Shown: positions 23,926-33,089, counted from the stretch's first letter. The stretch is 33,568 bases of DNA from JBNJEM01 sp051745935 (GCA_051745935.1 JBNJEM010000008.1:1-33568), one strand, 5' to 3'. Translations and numbers: made by a program. Notes: generated from the letters alone by a model not told the origin.

Positions 23926-25491
23926 ATGAGAGCCGGCAAGAATGTGGGGGGCGACCGGGCGGCACGGGGGCGCGGCTTGTGGGGTGTGCTGGTGGCGGTT
24001 GTCACGCAGTTCGTCTGTCCGCTCGGCGCATCCGGCCAGCAGCTTGACCAGCATCAGGCCGCGGTCGGGGTACAGCAGGCGATGGTGGAGGCGATCGCCA
24101 GCGCGGAGCGATCGGTGGTGGCGATCGCGCGCGTCCGCAAGCACGCGCGCGGCCTTTCCGACCAACCAGGGCGGGATGGCTTTCCAGCGGTCCGAGGGGG
24201 CGTCCCCCGATTGCAGGTGCCCCCGAGCAGTCCCGATTTTGTCCCCCAGGAATTCGCCACGGGCGTGGTCATCGATCGTGACGGACACATTTTGACGAAC
24301 TATCATGTGCTGGGAAAGCCGCAAGAGAACGACTATTACGTTTGGGTTCAACGGCGCCCTTTTCGGGCCACTCGCGTGGAAGTGCCCGAGGAGGTGCGAG
24401 CGGGCGACCCCTGGACTGATTTAGCGGTGTTGAAAATCGCAGCCGATGATCTGCAACCGATTCGGTTCGGGGATACCTCCAAATTACGCAAGGGCATGTT
24501 TGTCATCGCCTTGGGCAACCCCTATGGAATCGCACGGGATGGTGAGGCCAGCGCAAGTTGGGGAATCATCTCGAATCTTCGCCGCGCCGGGGCGGCTCGT
24601 GATCCAGCTGATCCGTACGACACGACACGGCAGTCATTGCACCAGTTTGGCACGCTGATCCAAACCGACGCCTCTTTGAATCTGGGGACCAGTGGGGGGG
24701 CGCTGATCAACCTGGAAGGCGAGATGATTGGCTTGACCACCTCGCTGGCGGCGTTGACCGGGTACGAGCAACCCGCTGGCTTCGCCATCCCCGTGGATGA
24801 GGCTTTCCGCCAAACCCTGGAAACGCTCAAACAGGGCCGCGTTCCCTCTTATGGGTTCCTTGGGGTCCAACCCGAGTCGCTTTCCCTGGCGGACCGGCAA
24901 GCGGGAAAGTTTGGCGCCCGAGTATCCCGGGTGGTACCGGGCACGCCCGCCGATCAAGCGGGCCTCCGCGAAGACGACGTGATCACCCATGTGGACGATG
25001 ACAAGGTGTTTGATAAAAACGTCCTATTTCGCGAGTTGAGTCGCCGCCCGGCTGAGTCCAAAGTCACGCTGACCATCCATCGCCCGCACCGAATACTCGA
25101 CGGGGAACGGACCATCACGGCGAACGCGGTGCTATCCAAAAAGTACATCGATACGGCCAGAAAAGCATTCTCGCAGAATAAAGCCGCCCAGTGGCGTGGT
25201 CTGCGGGTCGAATATCCCTCGGCACTTCCGCCCGAATGGGACGGCTTCGGAGGGCCGGGTGGCGATGGGCAACGGCGCGTCGCCGTGCTGGCCGTGGAAA
25301 GGGGCTCGTCCGCGTGGAAAGCGGGGTTGCGGCCCGGGCAATTCATCAGTCACGTGGAGAGCCGTCGCGTGGAAACCCCCAAAGAGTTTTTCGCGGCGGT
25401 CGCGGAGAAGAAACAGGAAAAGGTTCGTCTACGGCTCAGTGGCGTCCGGGCCGAGCAGGCCATTCGCATCGTGCCCCCCTCCGAGACGTAG
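23926..25491 (+). CDS. HtrA/DegP-like serine protease with two PDZ domains
   Basis: This is a trypsin-fold envelope protease that probably degrades or senses misfolded exported proteins. From ATG 23926 (521 residues) a basic, then hydrophobic, signal or anchor lies at 1-38 (ending ASGQQ). The catalytic triad is His127 in ILTNYHVLG, Asp165 in DLAVLKI, and Ser256 in GTSGGAL; the usual GNSGG has become GTSGG. PDZ1 covers about 310-395 (GFLGVQ then VVPGTPADQAGL) and PDZ2 about 420-515 (VERGSSAWKAGLRPGQ). ATG 23926 has GGAAGGGG upstream; the frame extends six codons further to a TTG. Its place between recA and alaS, where recX is common elsewhere, is unusual. Confidence 0.92.
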   Translation: MRAGKNVGGDRAARGRGLWGVLVAVVTQFVCPLGASGQQLDQHQAAVGVQQAMVEAIASAERSVVAIARVRKHARGLSDQPGRDGFPAVRGGVPRLQVPPSSPDFVPQEFATGVVIDRDGHILTNYHVLGKPQENDYYVWVQRRPFRATRVEVPEEVRAGDPWTDLAVLKIAADDLQPIRFGDTSKLRKGMFVIALGNPYGIARDGEASASWGIISNLRRAGAARDPADPYDTTRQSLHQFGTLIQTDASLNLGTSGGALINLEGEMIGLTTSLAALTGYEQPAGFAIPVDEAFRQTLETLKQGRVPSYGFLGVQPESLSLADRQAGKFGARVSRVVPGTPADQAGLREDDVITHVDDDKVFDKNVLFRELSRRPAESKVTLTIHRPHRILDGERTITANAVLSKKYIDTARKAFSQNKAAQWRGLRVEYPSALPPEWDGFGGPGGDGQRRVAVLAVERGSSAWKAGLRPGQFISHVESRRVETPKEFFAAVAEKKQEKVRLRLSGVRAEQAIRIVPPSET

Positions 25492-26054
25492 CTCAACCAA
25501 CCCAAACCGCTCCTCCACCTCACCCCTGTATGTTCCCGGATAACCGCACGCCCCGAAAGCGGCACGTGGCAGACGCCAACACGCGGGACGCCTCTGAAAC
25601 GGAGGCTGAAGATGGAGGCAGGCCCGCCTCTGGCAGGCCGTGTCCGTGGCTCGGGACTCCGCCCCGAGTAGCCGTTCACGCGTGCGCTACGGGGCCTGGA
25701 CACAGGAGCCCACATGGATGCCACGGGCTTGTCCCGTGGTGGGTCACGCTCGCCGCTACAAACCGGCCAGACACACCACTCCTGGCCCGTCGGTAGCGTG
25801 GAACGTAACGGACCACGGGACAAGCCCGTGGCATTTGCGTTTTGCAAAGCTTTCCTTCAAGATGTGCAACGGAGGTGCGAACGTCGGCGGATATAAGGCT
25901 CTTGCCCGTGAACGGTTACCGCCCCGAGCCACGGGGGGGCCGCTCGCCATCTGGTGGAAAACCGGGTTGTGGGATACCATGGAACCTTCACCCACGACGC
26001 ACCCACGACGAACGCGAATCCACCCATATCGACCCATTTTGAGCAGAAGCGGTT
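25492..26054. other. Intergenic region protease-alaS
   Basis: It is dominated by a full family B element (25669-25918) and its target duplications. A small GCCTC/GAGGC hairpin near 25590-25610 might end the protease transcript. No gene is supported. Confidence 0.6.
25669..25918 (+). mobile_element. Family B nested-palindrome element (MITE-like), full copy
   Basis: 250 bp with ends TAGCCGTTCACG and (inward from the right) TAACCGTTCACGGGC. It is flanked by an exact 10-bp duplication CCGCCCCGAG at 25659-25668 and 25919-25928. A 22-bp perfect inverted repeat (25718-25739 with 25813-25834) is itself made of self-complementary hairpins. CGCTAC/GTAGCG and GGCCAG/CTGGCC nest inside it. There is no coding capacity for a transposase. 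Confidence 0.88.
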
Positions 26055-28868
26055 ATGAAGACGGACGAACTACGTGAACGATATCTGGCATTCTTCGAGT
26101 CGAAGGGACATACGATCTGTGAGAGTGATGTACTGGTCCCCACTTGGGATCCCTCCGTACTGTTCACGCCGGCCGGCATGAACCAGTTCAAGGACCACTT
26201 TTTGGGCAAGGTCAAGCTTGACTTTACCCGCGCGGCCAGTTGCCAGAAGTGCTTGCGAACGGGCGATATTGAAAACGTGGGGCGAACGGCTTATCACCAC
26301 ACGTTTTTCGAGATGCTGGGGAACTTCAGCTTTGGTGACTATTTCAAGCGCGAGGCCATTGAGTGGGCCTGGGAATTCTGCACCAGCCAGAAATGGCTCG
26401 GGATTGATCCGGAGCGGCTTTCGGTCACGGTCTATCTCGATGACGACGAATCGGCGGAAATCTGGGCCAATGACATTGGCGTCCCGAGCAACCGCATCGG
26501 GCGGATGGGAGAGGACGAGAATTTCTGGCCGGCCAACGCACCGAGTCAGGGGCCGGACGGCGTATGTGGTCCCTGCAGCGAGATCTTCTATCGGGATGAT
26601 TTTGGTGAAACCGTGGAAATCTGGAATCTGGTTTTCACGCAGTTCAATCGGGTCGGCGACCCGCCTGACAATCTGAGACCGTTGCCAAGCTGCAATATCG
26701 ACACGGGCATGGGCTTGGAACGTACGGCGGCGGCGATGCAGGGAGTCCGCACGAACTATCATATCGATATCCTGCGCCCCATCGTCGAACGAGCCGCTGA
26801 GATTTGTGGTCAGTCCTATGATCCGAACAGTGAAAATGGTCGGCGGTTTCGCCGCATCGCCGACCATGTTCGGGCATGCGCCTTCGCCGTTCACGAAAAT
26901 GTTTATCCGGGGGCGAAGGGCGAAAAATACGTGATCCGGCGGCTCTTGCGCCGAGCCGTGCTGGATGGACGGCAAATGGGAGTGGAACAACCGTTTCTCT
27001 TTCAATTGGTCCCGACCGTGGGGGAGATGATGAAGAAACCGTATCCCGAGTTGCTCGAGACGATGGATCGGGTGGCCCGGGTAATCGAGCGGGAAGAAGA
27101 ATCATTCTTCTCCACGCTGGACGCGGGGTTGGCCAAAGTGGACCGTATCTTCTCCACGATGGAGGCGCGGCACCGTACCGTGGTGGATGGCAACGATGCC
27201 GCCGAACTTTATTCGACCTATGGTATCCCTCCCGAGCTGGTCGAATCGTTGGCGATTGAGCGGAATTTCACCTTCGATACCGAAGGGTTTCGGCAAGCGA
27301 TGATCCAGCATGGGATCGATTCGGGAAAACAACAGGCGGAGCTGTTCAAAACGGGCCCGATTGAATCCCTGAAGAAAGTGGTGCGGAAAACGCCGTTTGA
27401 AGGGTATGACACGGATGAGTTGGAAGCTGAAATCCGGGGCATCATTGCTCAAGGTCAGCTCTGTGATACGTTGCGTCCAATCGGCGAGGACGAGCCCGTG
27501 CAAGTCGTCCTGGATCGAACCCCTTTCTATGCGGAAGCGGGTGGGCAAACAGGGGACACGGGCGAAATCGCGGGAGACGGCTTCCTGTTTCGCGTTTCCG
27601 ACACGCAGCTTGAAGGCGACTTGGTTGTCCATATGGGTTGCCTCGTGTCGGGCGAGATGTCGGCGGGCGCAAAGGTCAAAGCTCGCGTGGACAGGAAGCG
27701 GCGACAAGCCATTCGGCGAGCCCATTCGGCAACGCATCTTCTACACCATGCATTGCAAAAGCATTTGGGGCGGCACGCGCAGCAGCAGGGGTCCAAAGTG
27801 GACAGCGACTGGTTGCGATTCGACTTTACCCACCTCTCCCCCGTCCCGGACGATCAGATTGTTCAGGTGGAGCAAGATGTCAAGCGGCGAATTTCGGCCG
27901 CCGAGCCAGTGAGATGGCAGTATGTCTCGCTGGCGGACGCCCGTGAAAAAGGCGCCATGATGCTTTTTGGCGAAAAGTATCCGGATCCGGTGCGATTGGT
28001 TTCAATGGGTGAATTCAGCCGGGAATTGTGCGGCGGTACTCACGTTGACAACACCCAGGACATTGGCGAATTCGAAGTGGTGTCCGAAGAGAGCGTTTCC
28101 ACGGGCACCCGGCGAATTCTCGCGTTGACCGGTGAAAAGGCCCGCGAGCATGCCAAGCGGACCGAGGCCGTGCTGCGCGCTGCCGCGGAAACCTTGGAGG
28201 TGTCCCCGAACGACGTGTTGGAGACGACCCGGCGGCTCACCTCGACGCTTCGAGACCTTCGGAAAAAGCTTTCCTCGGGCACGGCCCCCGCGACCGCGGA
28301 CCCCCGTTCCGCGCCGGGCGAGGCGACGGGAGAATTGAAAACCTACGCTGATATCCGCTCCGCCCTCCGTGAAACGGCTCGCCTTTTGAACGTGGCGCCG
28401 TTCGACGTCCCCGAGCGGCTTGCCGCGCTGTTGGATGAGGTGCGGCAACTAGAGCAGCGGGTGGCGGAATTGGATCAGGCCGGAGCGTTGTCCGCCGATA
28501 CCTTGATCGAGCGTGGAGAGCGGATGGACGGCATCCACGTGGTCATCTGCGAAATCCCCGGTGGAAATGCCAATTTGATGCGCCAATTGATCGATCAGAT
28601 CCGGAAAAAAACGGACAAGGCCGCGGTCCTGCTGGCGGCCGTCCGAAACTCCAAAGTCACGCTCGTCGCCGGACTCAGTCGCGACGTGATTGATCTGGGG
28701 GGAAACGCGGGGAATTGGGTGAAACGGACCGCGGCGGTGCTCGGCGGCGGCGGCGGCGGTCGCCCCGACATGGCTCAAGCCGGTGGCAAGTCCCCGGAAA
28801 AACTCCCGGAGGCGCTCCAAGAAGCCCGCCTCGCCATAAGCTCAATGCTGCAAGATGGCACCGGCTAG
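26055..28868 (+). CDS. alaS: Alanyl-tRNA synthetase
   Basis: This class II synthetase charges tRNA-Ala and clears mischarged Ser/Gly. It has 937 residues, somewhat longer than the usual 870 to 880. The catalytic core (1-240) contains LFTPAGMNQFKDHFLG, CQKCLRTGDIENVG, HHTFFEMLGNFSFGDYFK and the motif 3 region DTGMGLERTAA. The editing domain carries the zinc ligands HSATH at 557-561 and CGGTH at 659-663. The C-Ala region ends with the Gly-rich GGGGGGRPDMAQAGG. The extra length lies mainly between the editing and C-Ala domains (about 720-790). ATG 26055 has only a weak ribosome site. It is the last member of a recA-linked cluster. Confidence 0.96.
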   Translation: MKTDELRERYLAFFESKGHTICESDVLVPTWDPSVLFTPAGMNQFKDHFLGKVKLDFTRAASCQKCLRTGDIENVGRTAYHHTFFEMLGNFSFGDYFKREAIEWAWEFCTSQKWLGIDPERLSVTVYLDDDESAEIWANDIGVPSNRIGRMGEDENFWPANAPSQGPDGVCGPCSEIFYRDDFGETVEIWNLVFTQFNRVGDPPDNLRPLPSCNIDTGMGLERTAAAMQGVRTNYHIDILRPIVERAAEICGQSYDPNSENGRRFRRIADHVRACAFAVHENVYPGAKGEKYVIRRLLRRAVLDGRQMGVEQPFLFQLVPTVGEMMKKPYPELLETMDRVARVIEREEESFFSTLDAGLAKVDRIFSTMEARHRTVVDGNDAAELYSTYGIPPELVESLAIERNFTFDTEGFRQAMIQHGIDSGKQQAELFKTGPIESLKKVVRKTPFEGYDTDELEAEIRGIIAQGQLCDTLRPIGEDEPVQVVLDRTPFYAEAGGQTGDTGEIAGDGFLFRVSDTQLEGDLVVHMGCLVSGEMSAGAKVKARVDRKRRQAIRRAHSATHLLHHALQKHLGRHAQQQGSKVDSDWLRFDFTHLSPVPDDQIVQVEQDVKRRISAAEPVRWQYVSLADAREKGAMMLFGEKYPDPVRLVSMGEFSRELCGGTHVDNTQDIGEFEVVSEESVSTGTRRILALTGEKAREHAKRTEAVLRAAAETLEVSPNDVLETTRRLTSTLRDLRKKLSSGTAPATADPRSAPGEATGELKTYADIRSALRETARLLNVAPFDVPERLAALLDEVRQLEQRVAELDQAGALSADTLIERGERMDGIHVVICEIPGGNANLMRQLIDQIRKKTDKAAVLLAAVRNSKVTLVAGLSRDVIDLGGNAGNWVKRTAAVLGGGGGGRPDMAQAGGKSPEKLPEALQEARLAISSMLQDGTG

Positions 28869-29420
28869 CGACCACTTAGGGGCCGAACGGGATTTCGCGA
28901 CACGCGTTCACGGGAGTGAAACACGGATGAATGACGAAGCACAAAGACACGAATGAATGACGCCTCCTGATCTTCGGCTTATTCCAGGTTCCCTTTGTTC
29001 GCGTGGCCCAGGCCCTGGAGGCGAGACGGTTACAGGTGAAATCTGGCACGAAATGGCAAGAACTTGGCTGGTTGCGCGTAAAGAATCCCCCTCGACCCAA
29101 TCGCGGAAAAAGGGGCCAGCGAACGTTTGAATGAAGGCCGGAGAAGGGCTGTTGGCCCGCGGCGTATTGGGCTGCCGTCGGTGTTTTACAGCCCGTGACA
29201 AAACCGAGCCCTCGCTTCCAAAACCCCGGGTTACGGGACAATCGGCATGACTTTGTCCGCCGCGAGTCCGACCAACAGGAGGACGGTCTGCGTCGGGCAG
29301 CTTTCCACTCGGACAAATCCGACCGCCTGAAAGATACGATCGAGGCGGAGCCTCCCCATTACCCCCTCCAGCCTCGCTGCCCCCCTGCCCTACCCTCGAA
29401 CCCAATAGCAAGGAGCACTT
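28869..29420. other. Intergenic region alaS-rdgC
   Basis: 550 bp without a convincing gene. It includes degenerate family A copy 11 (about 29231-29336) and a pyrimidine-rich leader before the rdgC-like ribosome site. Confidence 0.6.
29231..29336 (+). repeat. Family A repeat, copy 11 (degenerate ends)
   Basis: Forward orientation. The central part is well conserved, but both TATA ends are eroded (left TTACGGGACAATCGG, right AGATACG). The stem TTTGTCCG facing CGGACAAA is perfect. Confidence 0.9.
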
Positions 29421-30593
29421 ATGGGATTCATGTCTGGAACGATGAGCTTTGATTGTTTTCGCATCGACGGGACGCCGCCGCGTCAGTTCGAGCCGGAGGA
29501 CCTGGACGCGCTGAAGCAGCACGCCATCGGTGAGGCCAAAAGTTACTCGCACGAGCAGACGAGGGTCGGATTCTTAGGAGGGCATCACCTGCTCGACAAT
29601 GACTTCGATCTGGAGAAGAACGTGTTCGGGGATGCATTGCACTTCGCCATTCGGATCGACACCAATCGGGTTCCCGCCGCGATTCAGCGGGCGTGGCTGC
29701 AGATTGAGTTGGCCATGCTGACGGCTGACTCGCCCGGTCGCCGCCCCACCAAGGCTCAACGCCAAGAGGCCAAGGAAGCCGTCGAGGCCCGCTGCGAAGA
29801 AGCGGCCGCCAGCGGTCAGTTTCAGCGGATGCAACAGTTTCCCGTGCTGTGGGATGCCAACAACGCCCTGCTCTACTGCGGGGGAACCAGCATCGCGGCG
29901 AATGATGCCTGTAGTGAGCTCATGTTCCAAGCGTTCGACGTTGAACCGCGGCGGCTTTCATCAGGGAAAATGGCCAGCGAGTGGGCGGCGGCGGCCAGGC
30001 ACCGACAGGCGCTAAACCAAACGCTTCCCGCCAACTTTCGTGGGGACGGAGACCGTGTCGACGTTGCCTGGTGGAATGCCGACAAGGACAACTACGACTT
30101 CCTCGGCAACGAGTTCCTTCTTTGGCTATGGTGGCTTTGGGACACGCAGGGGGACACGATTGAACTGCCGGACGGCTCCGAGCTGACCGGGATGTTCAAC
30201 CGCACGATTACACTGGAATGTCCGCGGGGAGAATCGGGCAAGGAAACCATCACGGCGGAAGATCCAACGTCTTTACCGGAGGCGGAACAGGCCATTCGTT
30301 CGGGCAAGCTGCCCCGCAAAGCCGGTTTGGTTTTGGTCCGTGAGGGCGAGCAATACGAGCTGACGCTGCAGGGCGAAATGTTCACGGTCAACGGCGCGAG
30401 GGTCCAGATCGACGAGGATGCCGAGGGGCGGTGCGTTTTGGAAGAGCGTATTGACGGCCTCCGGCGGTTGAAGGAAACCGTCGATTTGGCGTTCCAAACC
30501 TTTTGCCAGCGACGCATCGGCAAGAGTTGGTCGAACGATCTGGAGCAAATGCAGGGCTGGTTGAAACCGAAACGCGGTGCCAGGCGAACGTAG
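29421..30593 (+). CDS. RdgC-like recombination-associated protein
   Basis: A 390-residue protein resembling the planctomycete branch of RdgC. In proteobacteria RdgC is a ring-shaped DNA-binding protein that restrains RecA. Visible similarities are the N-terminal MSFDCFRIDG beta-strand and the HFAIRIDTNRVP segment. The central Lys/Glu-rich helix (GRRPTKAQRQEAKEAVE) is followed by FPVLWDANNALLYCGGTS, which parallels the E. coli region from KKTEKDSLKDEV to WIDTVNGLIMVD. No membrane segment or signal is present. ATG 29421 has AAGGAG 6 bases upstream, a strong site. Its nearness to recA (about 5.7 kb, with the protease and alaS between) fits a recombination role. The assignment rests on pattern memory, so it is moderate. 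Confidence 0.7.
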   Translation: MGFMSGTMSFDCFRIDGTPPRQFEPEDLDALKQHAIGEAKSYSHEQTRVGFLGGHHLLDNDFDLEKNVFGDALHFAIRIDTNRVPAAIQRAWLQIELAMLTADSPGRRPTKAQRQEAKEAVEARCEEAAASGQFQRMQQFPVLWDANNALLYCGGTSIAANDACSELMFQAFDVEPRRLSSGKMASEWAAAARHRQALNQTLPANFRGDGDRVDVAWWNADKDNYDFLGNEFLLWLWWLWDTQGDTIELPDGSELTGMFNRTITLECPRGESGKETITAEDPTSLPEAEQAIRSGKLPRKAGLVLVREGEQYELTLQGEMFTVNGARVQIDEDAEGRCVLEERIDGLRRLKETVDLAFQTFCQRRIGKSWSNDLEQMQGWLKPKRGARRT

Positions 30594-30890
30594 ATCCCCG
30601 CACTCCAGCCACGCGGCTCCGGAGGCTATCGCGCCGAACAGCCACGCCGGATCGGTTCCCATCACCAGCCCTGTCGGATACATCCGCGTAGTGAAGGCGA
30701 CCGTGGTCCCGTGACCGGTTCCCACCGCCGTCGCAAAGGTGGCGGCAAGCAGGAACGGGACGCCTACAAAGACGCCGCCCTCGGCGTTCGAAGCGTGCCC
30801 CAGCCAGACCAGCCCGCTCACTACCCCGGCTTGATACCGTCTGTCAGCTCGCAAGACGGCCTTCCCATCGCGTATAATGGATACCGTCTC
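30594..30890 (-). pseudogene. Possible remnant of a membrane-protein gene
   Basis: This minus-strand stretch has strongly G/C third positions and encodes hydrophobic, Gly/Ala-rich sequence such as VWLGHASNAEGGVFVG and LFGAIASGAAWLE. The frame continues into the antisense of the rdgC-like gene without a proper end and has no good start, so a complete gene is unlikely. I do not recognise the family. Confidence 0.3.
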
Positions 30891-30964
30891 CGCGGGGGAC
30901 AACCTCCGAGGACAACGCCCACCGTCCCCGCGTACGTGATAAGGAACAAGGTATGGATAGGCTT

Positions 30965-31070
30965 TATACACCGATCGGGGATGACTTTGTCCGCCGCGAG
31001 TCCGACCAACGGGAGGACGGCTTGCGTCCGGCAGTTTTCCACCCGGAAAAATCCGACCGCCTGAAGTATA
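30965..31070 (+). repeat. Family A repeat, copy 12
   Basis: Forward orientation, TATA at both ends, 230 bp before the symporter gene. The variable stem position is G facing A, so this copy does not support pairing there. Confidence 0.93.
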
Positions 31071-31300
31071 TCAGGGCTCTCGCCAAGCCAATGGTGGATG
31101 TCTCGATGGGTCCCCTGTGTCATCCCAGGCCTGGCCCCGTCAATGACGGCTTGCCCAACGCCGCTGGTCGGCGCCGGCGGGCCACGATTGAAGACGTGAC
31201 GAATTCGCGAGCGAACGCAACGATGGCCTGAAACCTCGACGCCACCGCCGGAATCATCACGCGAGCCTACTTCCGATTTTTCCCGCGAGAGAAAAACCTG

Positions 31301-33046
31301 ATGAACAGCCATTTCACACAGCTCGACTGGGGCGTGCTGATCGCTTATTTTCTGGGGACGATGTCGATCGGTTTCTACTTCTGGCGAAAGAGCCGTTCCA
31401 CGGAAGGCTTCACCGCCGGAGGCCGTTCGTTGCCCGGCTGGGTGTGCGGACTGTCGATCTTCGCCACGTACCTGAGCAGTATCAGCTATCTGGCCCTGCC
31501 TGGCAAATCGTTCGCCGACAACTGGAATCCCTTCGTGTTCAGTCTGTCCATCCCGATTGCCACGTGGATCGCCGTGCGGTGGTTCCTGCCGTATTACCGC
31601 GCCAGCGGCGAGGTGTCGGCCTACGCCATGCTCGAGCGTCGCTTCGGAGTTTGGGCCCGGCTCTATGCCAGCGTCTTCTATCTGCTCACCCAGATCGCTC
31701 GCATGGGGGTGGTCATGTATTTGATGGCCTTGCCCCTGGCCGTCATTTTTGGTTGGGACATCCGGCTAATCATCCTGATTACTGGCGTTTCCGTGACGAT
31801 CTACACGTTTGTCGGGGGGATTACCGCCGTGATTTGGGCCGACGGGATCCAGGCGATGGTCCTGATGGCCGGCGCTGTGCTCTGCCTGATCGTGATGATG
31901 TTTGGCGTGGAAGGAGGCGCGGTGGAAGTCTTTCGCGTGGCGACGGAAGAGGGCAAGTTCAGCCTGGGCGAGTTTGGCGCGGGGATCCAGCAAGGAACCT
32001 TCTGGTTTGACGGCACCAGTGCCACCTTTCTGGTCGTCTTGCTGTACGGTCTGTTCATCAATCTGCAGAATTTTGGCATCGACCAGAGCTATATCCAGCG
32101 GTACATTGCCTCGAGCAGCGATAGGGAAGCCCGAAAAAGCCTCTGGCTCGGCGCCGTGCTTTATGTGCCCGTCTCGGCCGTGTTCTTTTTGATCGGTACG
32201 ACGCTGTTTGTCTATTATCATGCCGAGCAGCACGAGGACGAGCTGCCGGCAGTCCGGCGGTTGGTCGCCCGGCAACGCCTTATGCAGCAGGGCATCTATC
32301 CCGAGTACGAGCGGGGGGGAACCGGCGACTCGGCGTTGACGGCCGAATATCGGACGAAACTGCGGGAGAAGGCGGCTACCCTGGAAGGCGAGGACATTGG
32401 CGACCGCGTGTTCCCCCATTTCATTGCCAAGCATCTTCCACCGGGATTGACGGGGTTGCTTATCGCGGCGGTGTTCGCGGCGGCGATGAGCACCGTCTCC
32501 ACCAGTCTCAATTCCTCGGCCACCCTGTTGATGAGCGACTACTACCGGCGTTTCTTCAACCGCCAGGCCAGCGACAAACAGTGCATGTTCGCTCTCTATG
32601 CCAGCACGATTGTCTGGGGCGCGCTGGGCACTGGCATGGCCCTTCTGCTCGTGAAATTGACCGAAAGCGCCCTGGACATTTGGTGGACCCTTTCGGGCAT
32701 ATTCGGCGGCGGCATGTGCGGACTGTTCCTGCTGGGGATAATCAGTCGTCGAGCGAAAAATGTAGCCGCGGTCAGCGGCGTGATTACCGGCGTGCTCATG
32801 ATCCTCTGGATGTCTTTCCCGAAGCTTATCGAGTACTTGCTTGAACAGCGGAAGGACGGCATGGCGTATCAGTGGGGAATTGCCCTTCAAGACGCCGCCG
32901 CCGGGTGGCTCAGCCCGCTCCACGCCTTCATGGTCCCCGTCGTCGGCACCATGACCATACTCCTCGTCGGGCTTTTCATCAGCCGCTTTCGTCGAGGGGC
33001 CAGCCAACAACAAGCAACGGAGGAAACTCGTGCTTCAGATGGCTAA
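31301..33046 (+). CDS. Sodium:solute symporter (SSS family)
   Basis: An inner-membrane transporter that couples solute uptake to sodium entry. Its 581 residues have about 13 hydrophobic helices. The N-terminus LDWGVLIAYFLGTMSIGFYF is followed by the family segment TEGFTAGGRSLPGWVCGLSIFATYLSSISYLALPG. A central NFGIDQSYIQRYIASSS and AAVFAAAMSTVSTSLNSSATLL (with the conserved Ser/Thr sodium-site helix) follow. A hydrophilic loop of about 80 residues lies near 310-385. The substrate cannot be predicted; planctomycete members are often linked to sugars or sialic-acid-like compounds. ATG 31301 has only a weak GAGAGA site. The last codons and the TAA are part of a repeated 15-bp sequence (33033-33047). 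Confidence 0.92.
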   Translation: MNSHFTQLDWGVLIAYFLGTMSIGFYFWRKSRSTEGFTAGGRSLPGWVCGLSIFATYLSSISYLALPGKSFADNWNPFVFSLSIPIATWIAVRWFLPYYRASGEVSAYAMLERRFGVWARLYASVFYLLTQIARMGVVMYLMALPLAVIFGWDIRLIILITGVSVTIYTFVGGITAVIWADGIQAMVLMAGAVLCLIVMMFGVEGGAVEVFRVATEEGKFSLGEFGAGIQQGTFWFDGTSATFLVVLLYGLFINLQNFGIDQSYIQRYIASSSDREARKSLWLGAVLYVPVSAVFFLIGTTLFVYYHAEQHEDELPAVRRLVARQRLMQQGIYPEYERGGTGDSALTAEYRTKLREKAATLEGEDIGDRVFPHFIAKHLPPGLTGLLIAAVFAAAMSTVSTSLNSSATLLMSDYYRRFFNRQASDKQCMFALYASTIVWGALGTGMALLLVKLTESALDIWWTLSGIFGGGMCGLFLLGIISRRAKNVAAVSGVITGVLMILWMSFPKLIEYLLEQRKDGMAYQWGIALQDAAAGWLSPLHAFMVPVVGTMTILLVGLFISRFRRGASQQQATEETRASDG

Positions 33047-33047
33047 A
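33033..33047 (+). repeat. Family C end sequence overlapping a stop codon
   Basis: CTTCAGATGGCTAAA is identical to 14900-14914 and to the reverse complement of 14717-14731. It contains the symporter stop TAA (33044-33046). Similarity extends a few bases further (AGATACC against AGTTACC). Confidence 0.6.
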
Positions 33048-33073
33048 GAGATACCTAGATTGCAGTCGGGGCG

Positions 33074-33089
33074 ACTTTCGCGAGAAAGT
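33074..33089 (+). terminator. Possible terminator hairpin after the symporter gene
   Basis: ACTTTC and GAAAGT form a 6-bp stem closed by the GNRA-type loop GCGA, 27 bases after the stop. It lacks an adjacent T-run; a T-tract occurs only at 33123-33129. Confidence 0.35.

Larger units (their letters stand above)
30594..31300. other. Intergenic region rdgC-symporter with possible gene remnant and repeat
   Basis: Family A copy 12 lies at 30965-31070. On the minus strand 30594-30890 is open, GC3-rich and hydrophobic (see the pseudogene entry). The remainder, 31071-31300, has no visible structure. Confidence 0.55.

Noticed and set aside
31766..33013. Minus-strand 415-codon open frame
   Set aside because: Antisense to the sodium:solute symporter; a His/Gln/Asp-rich shadow translation.
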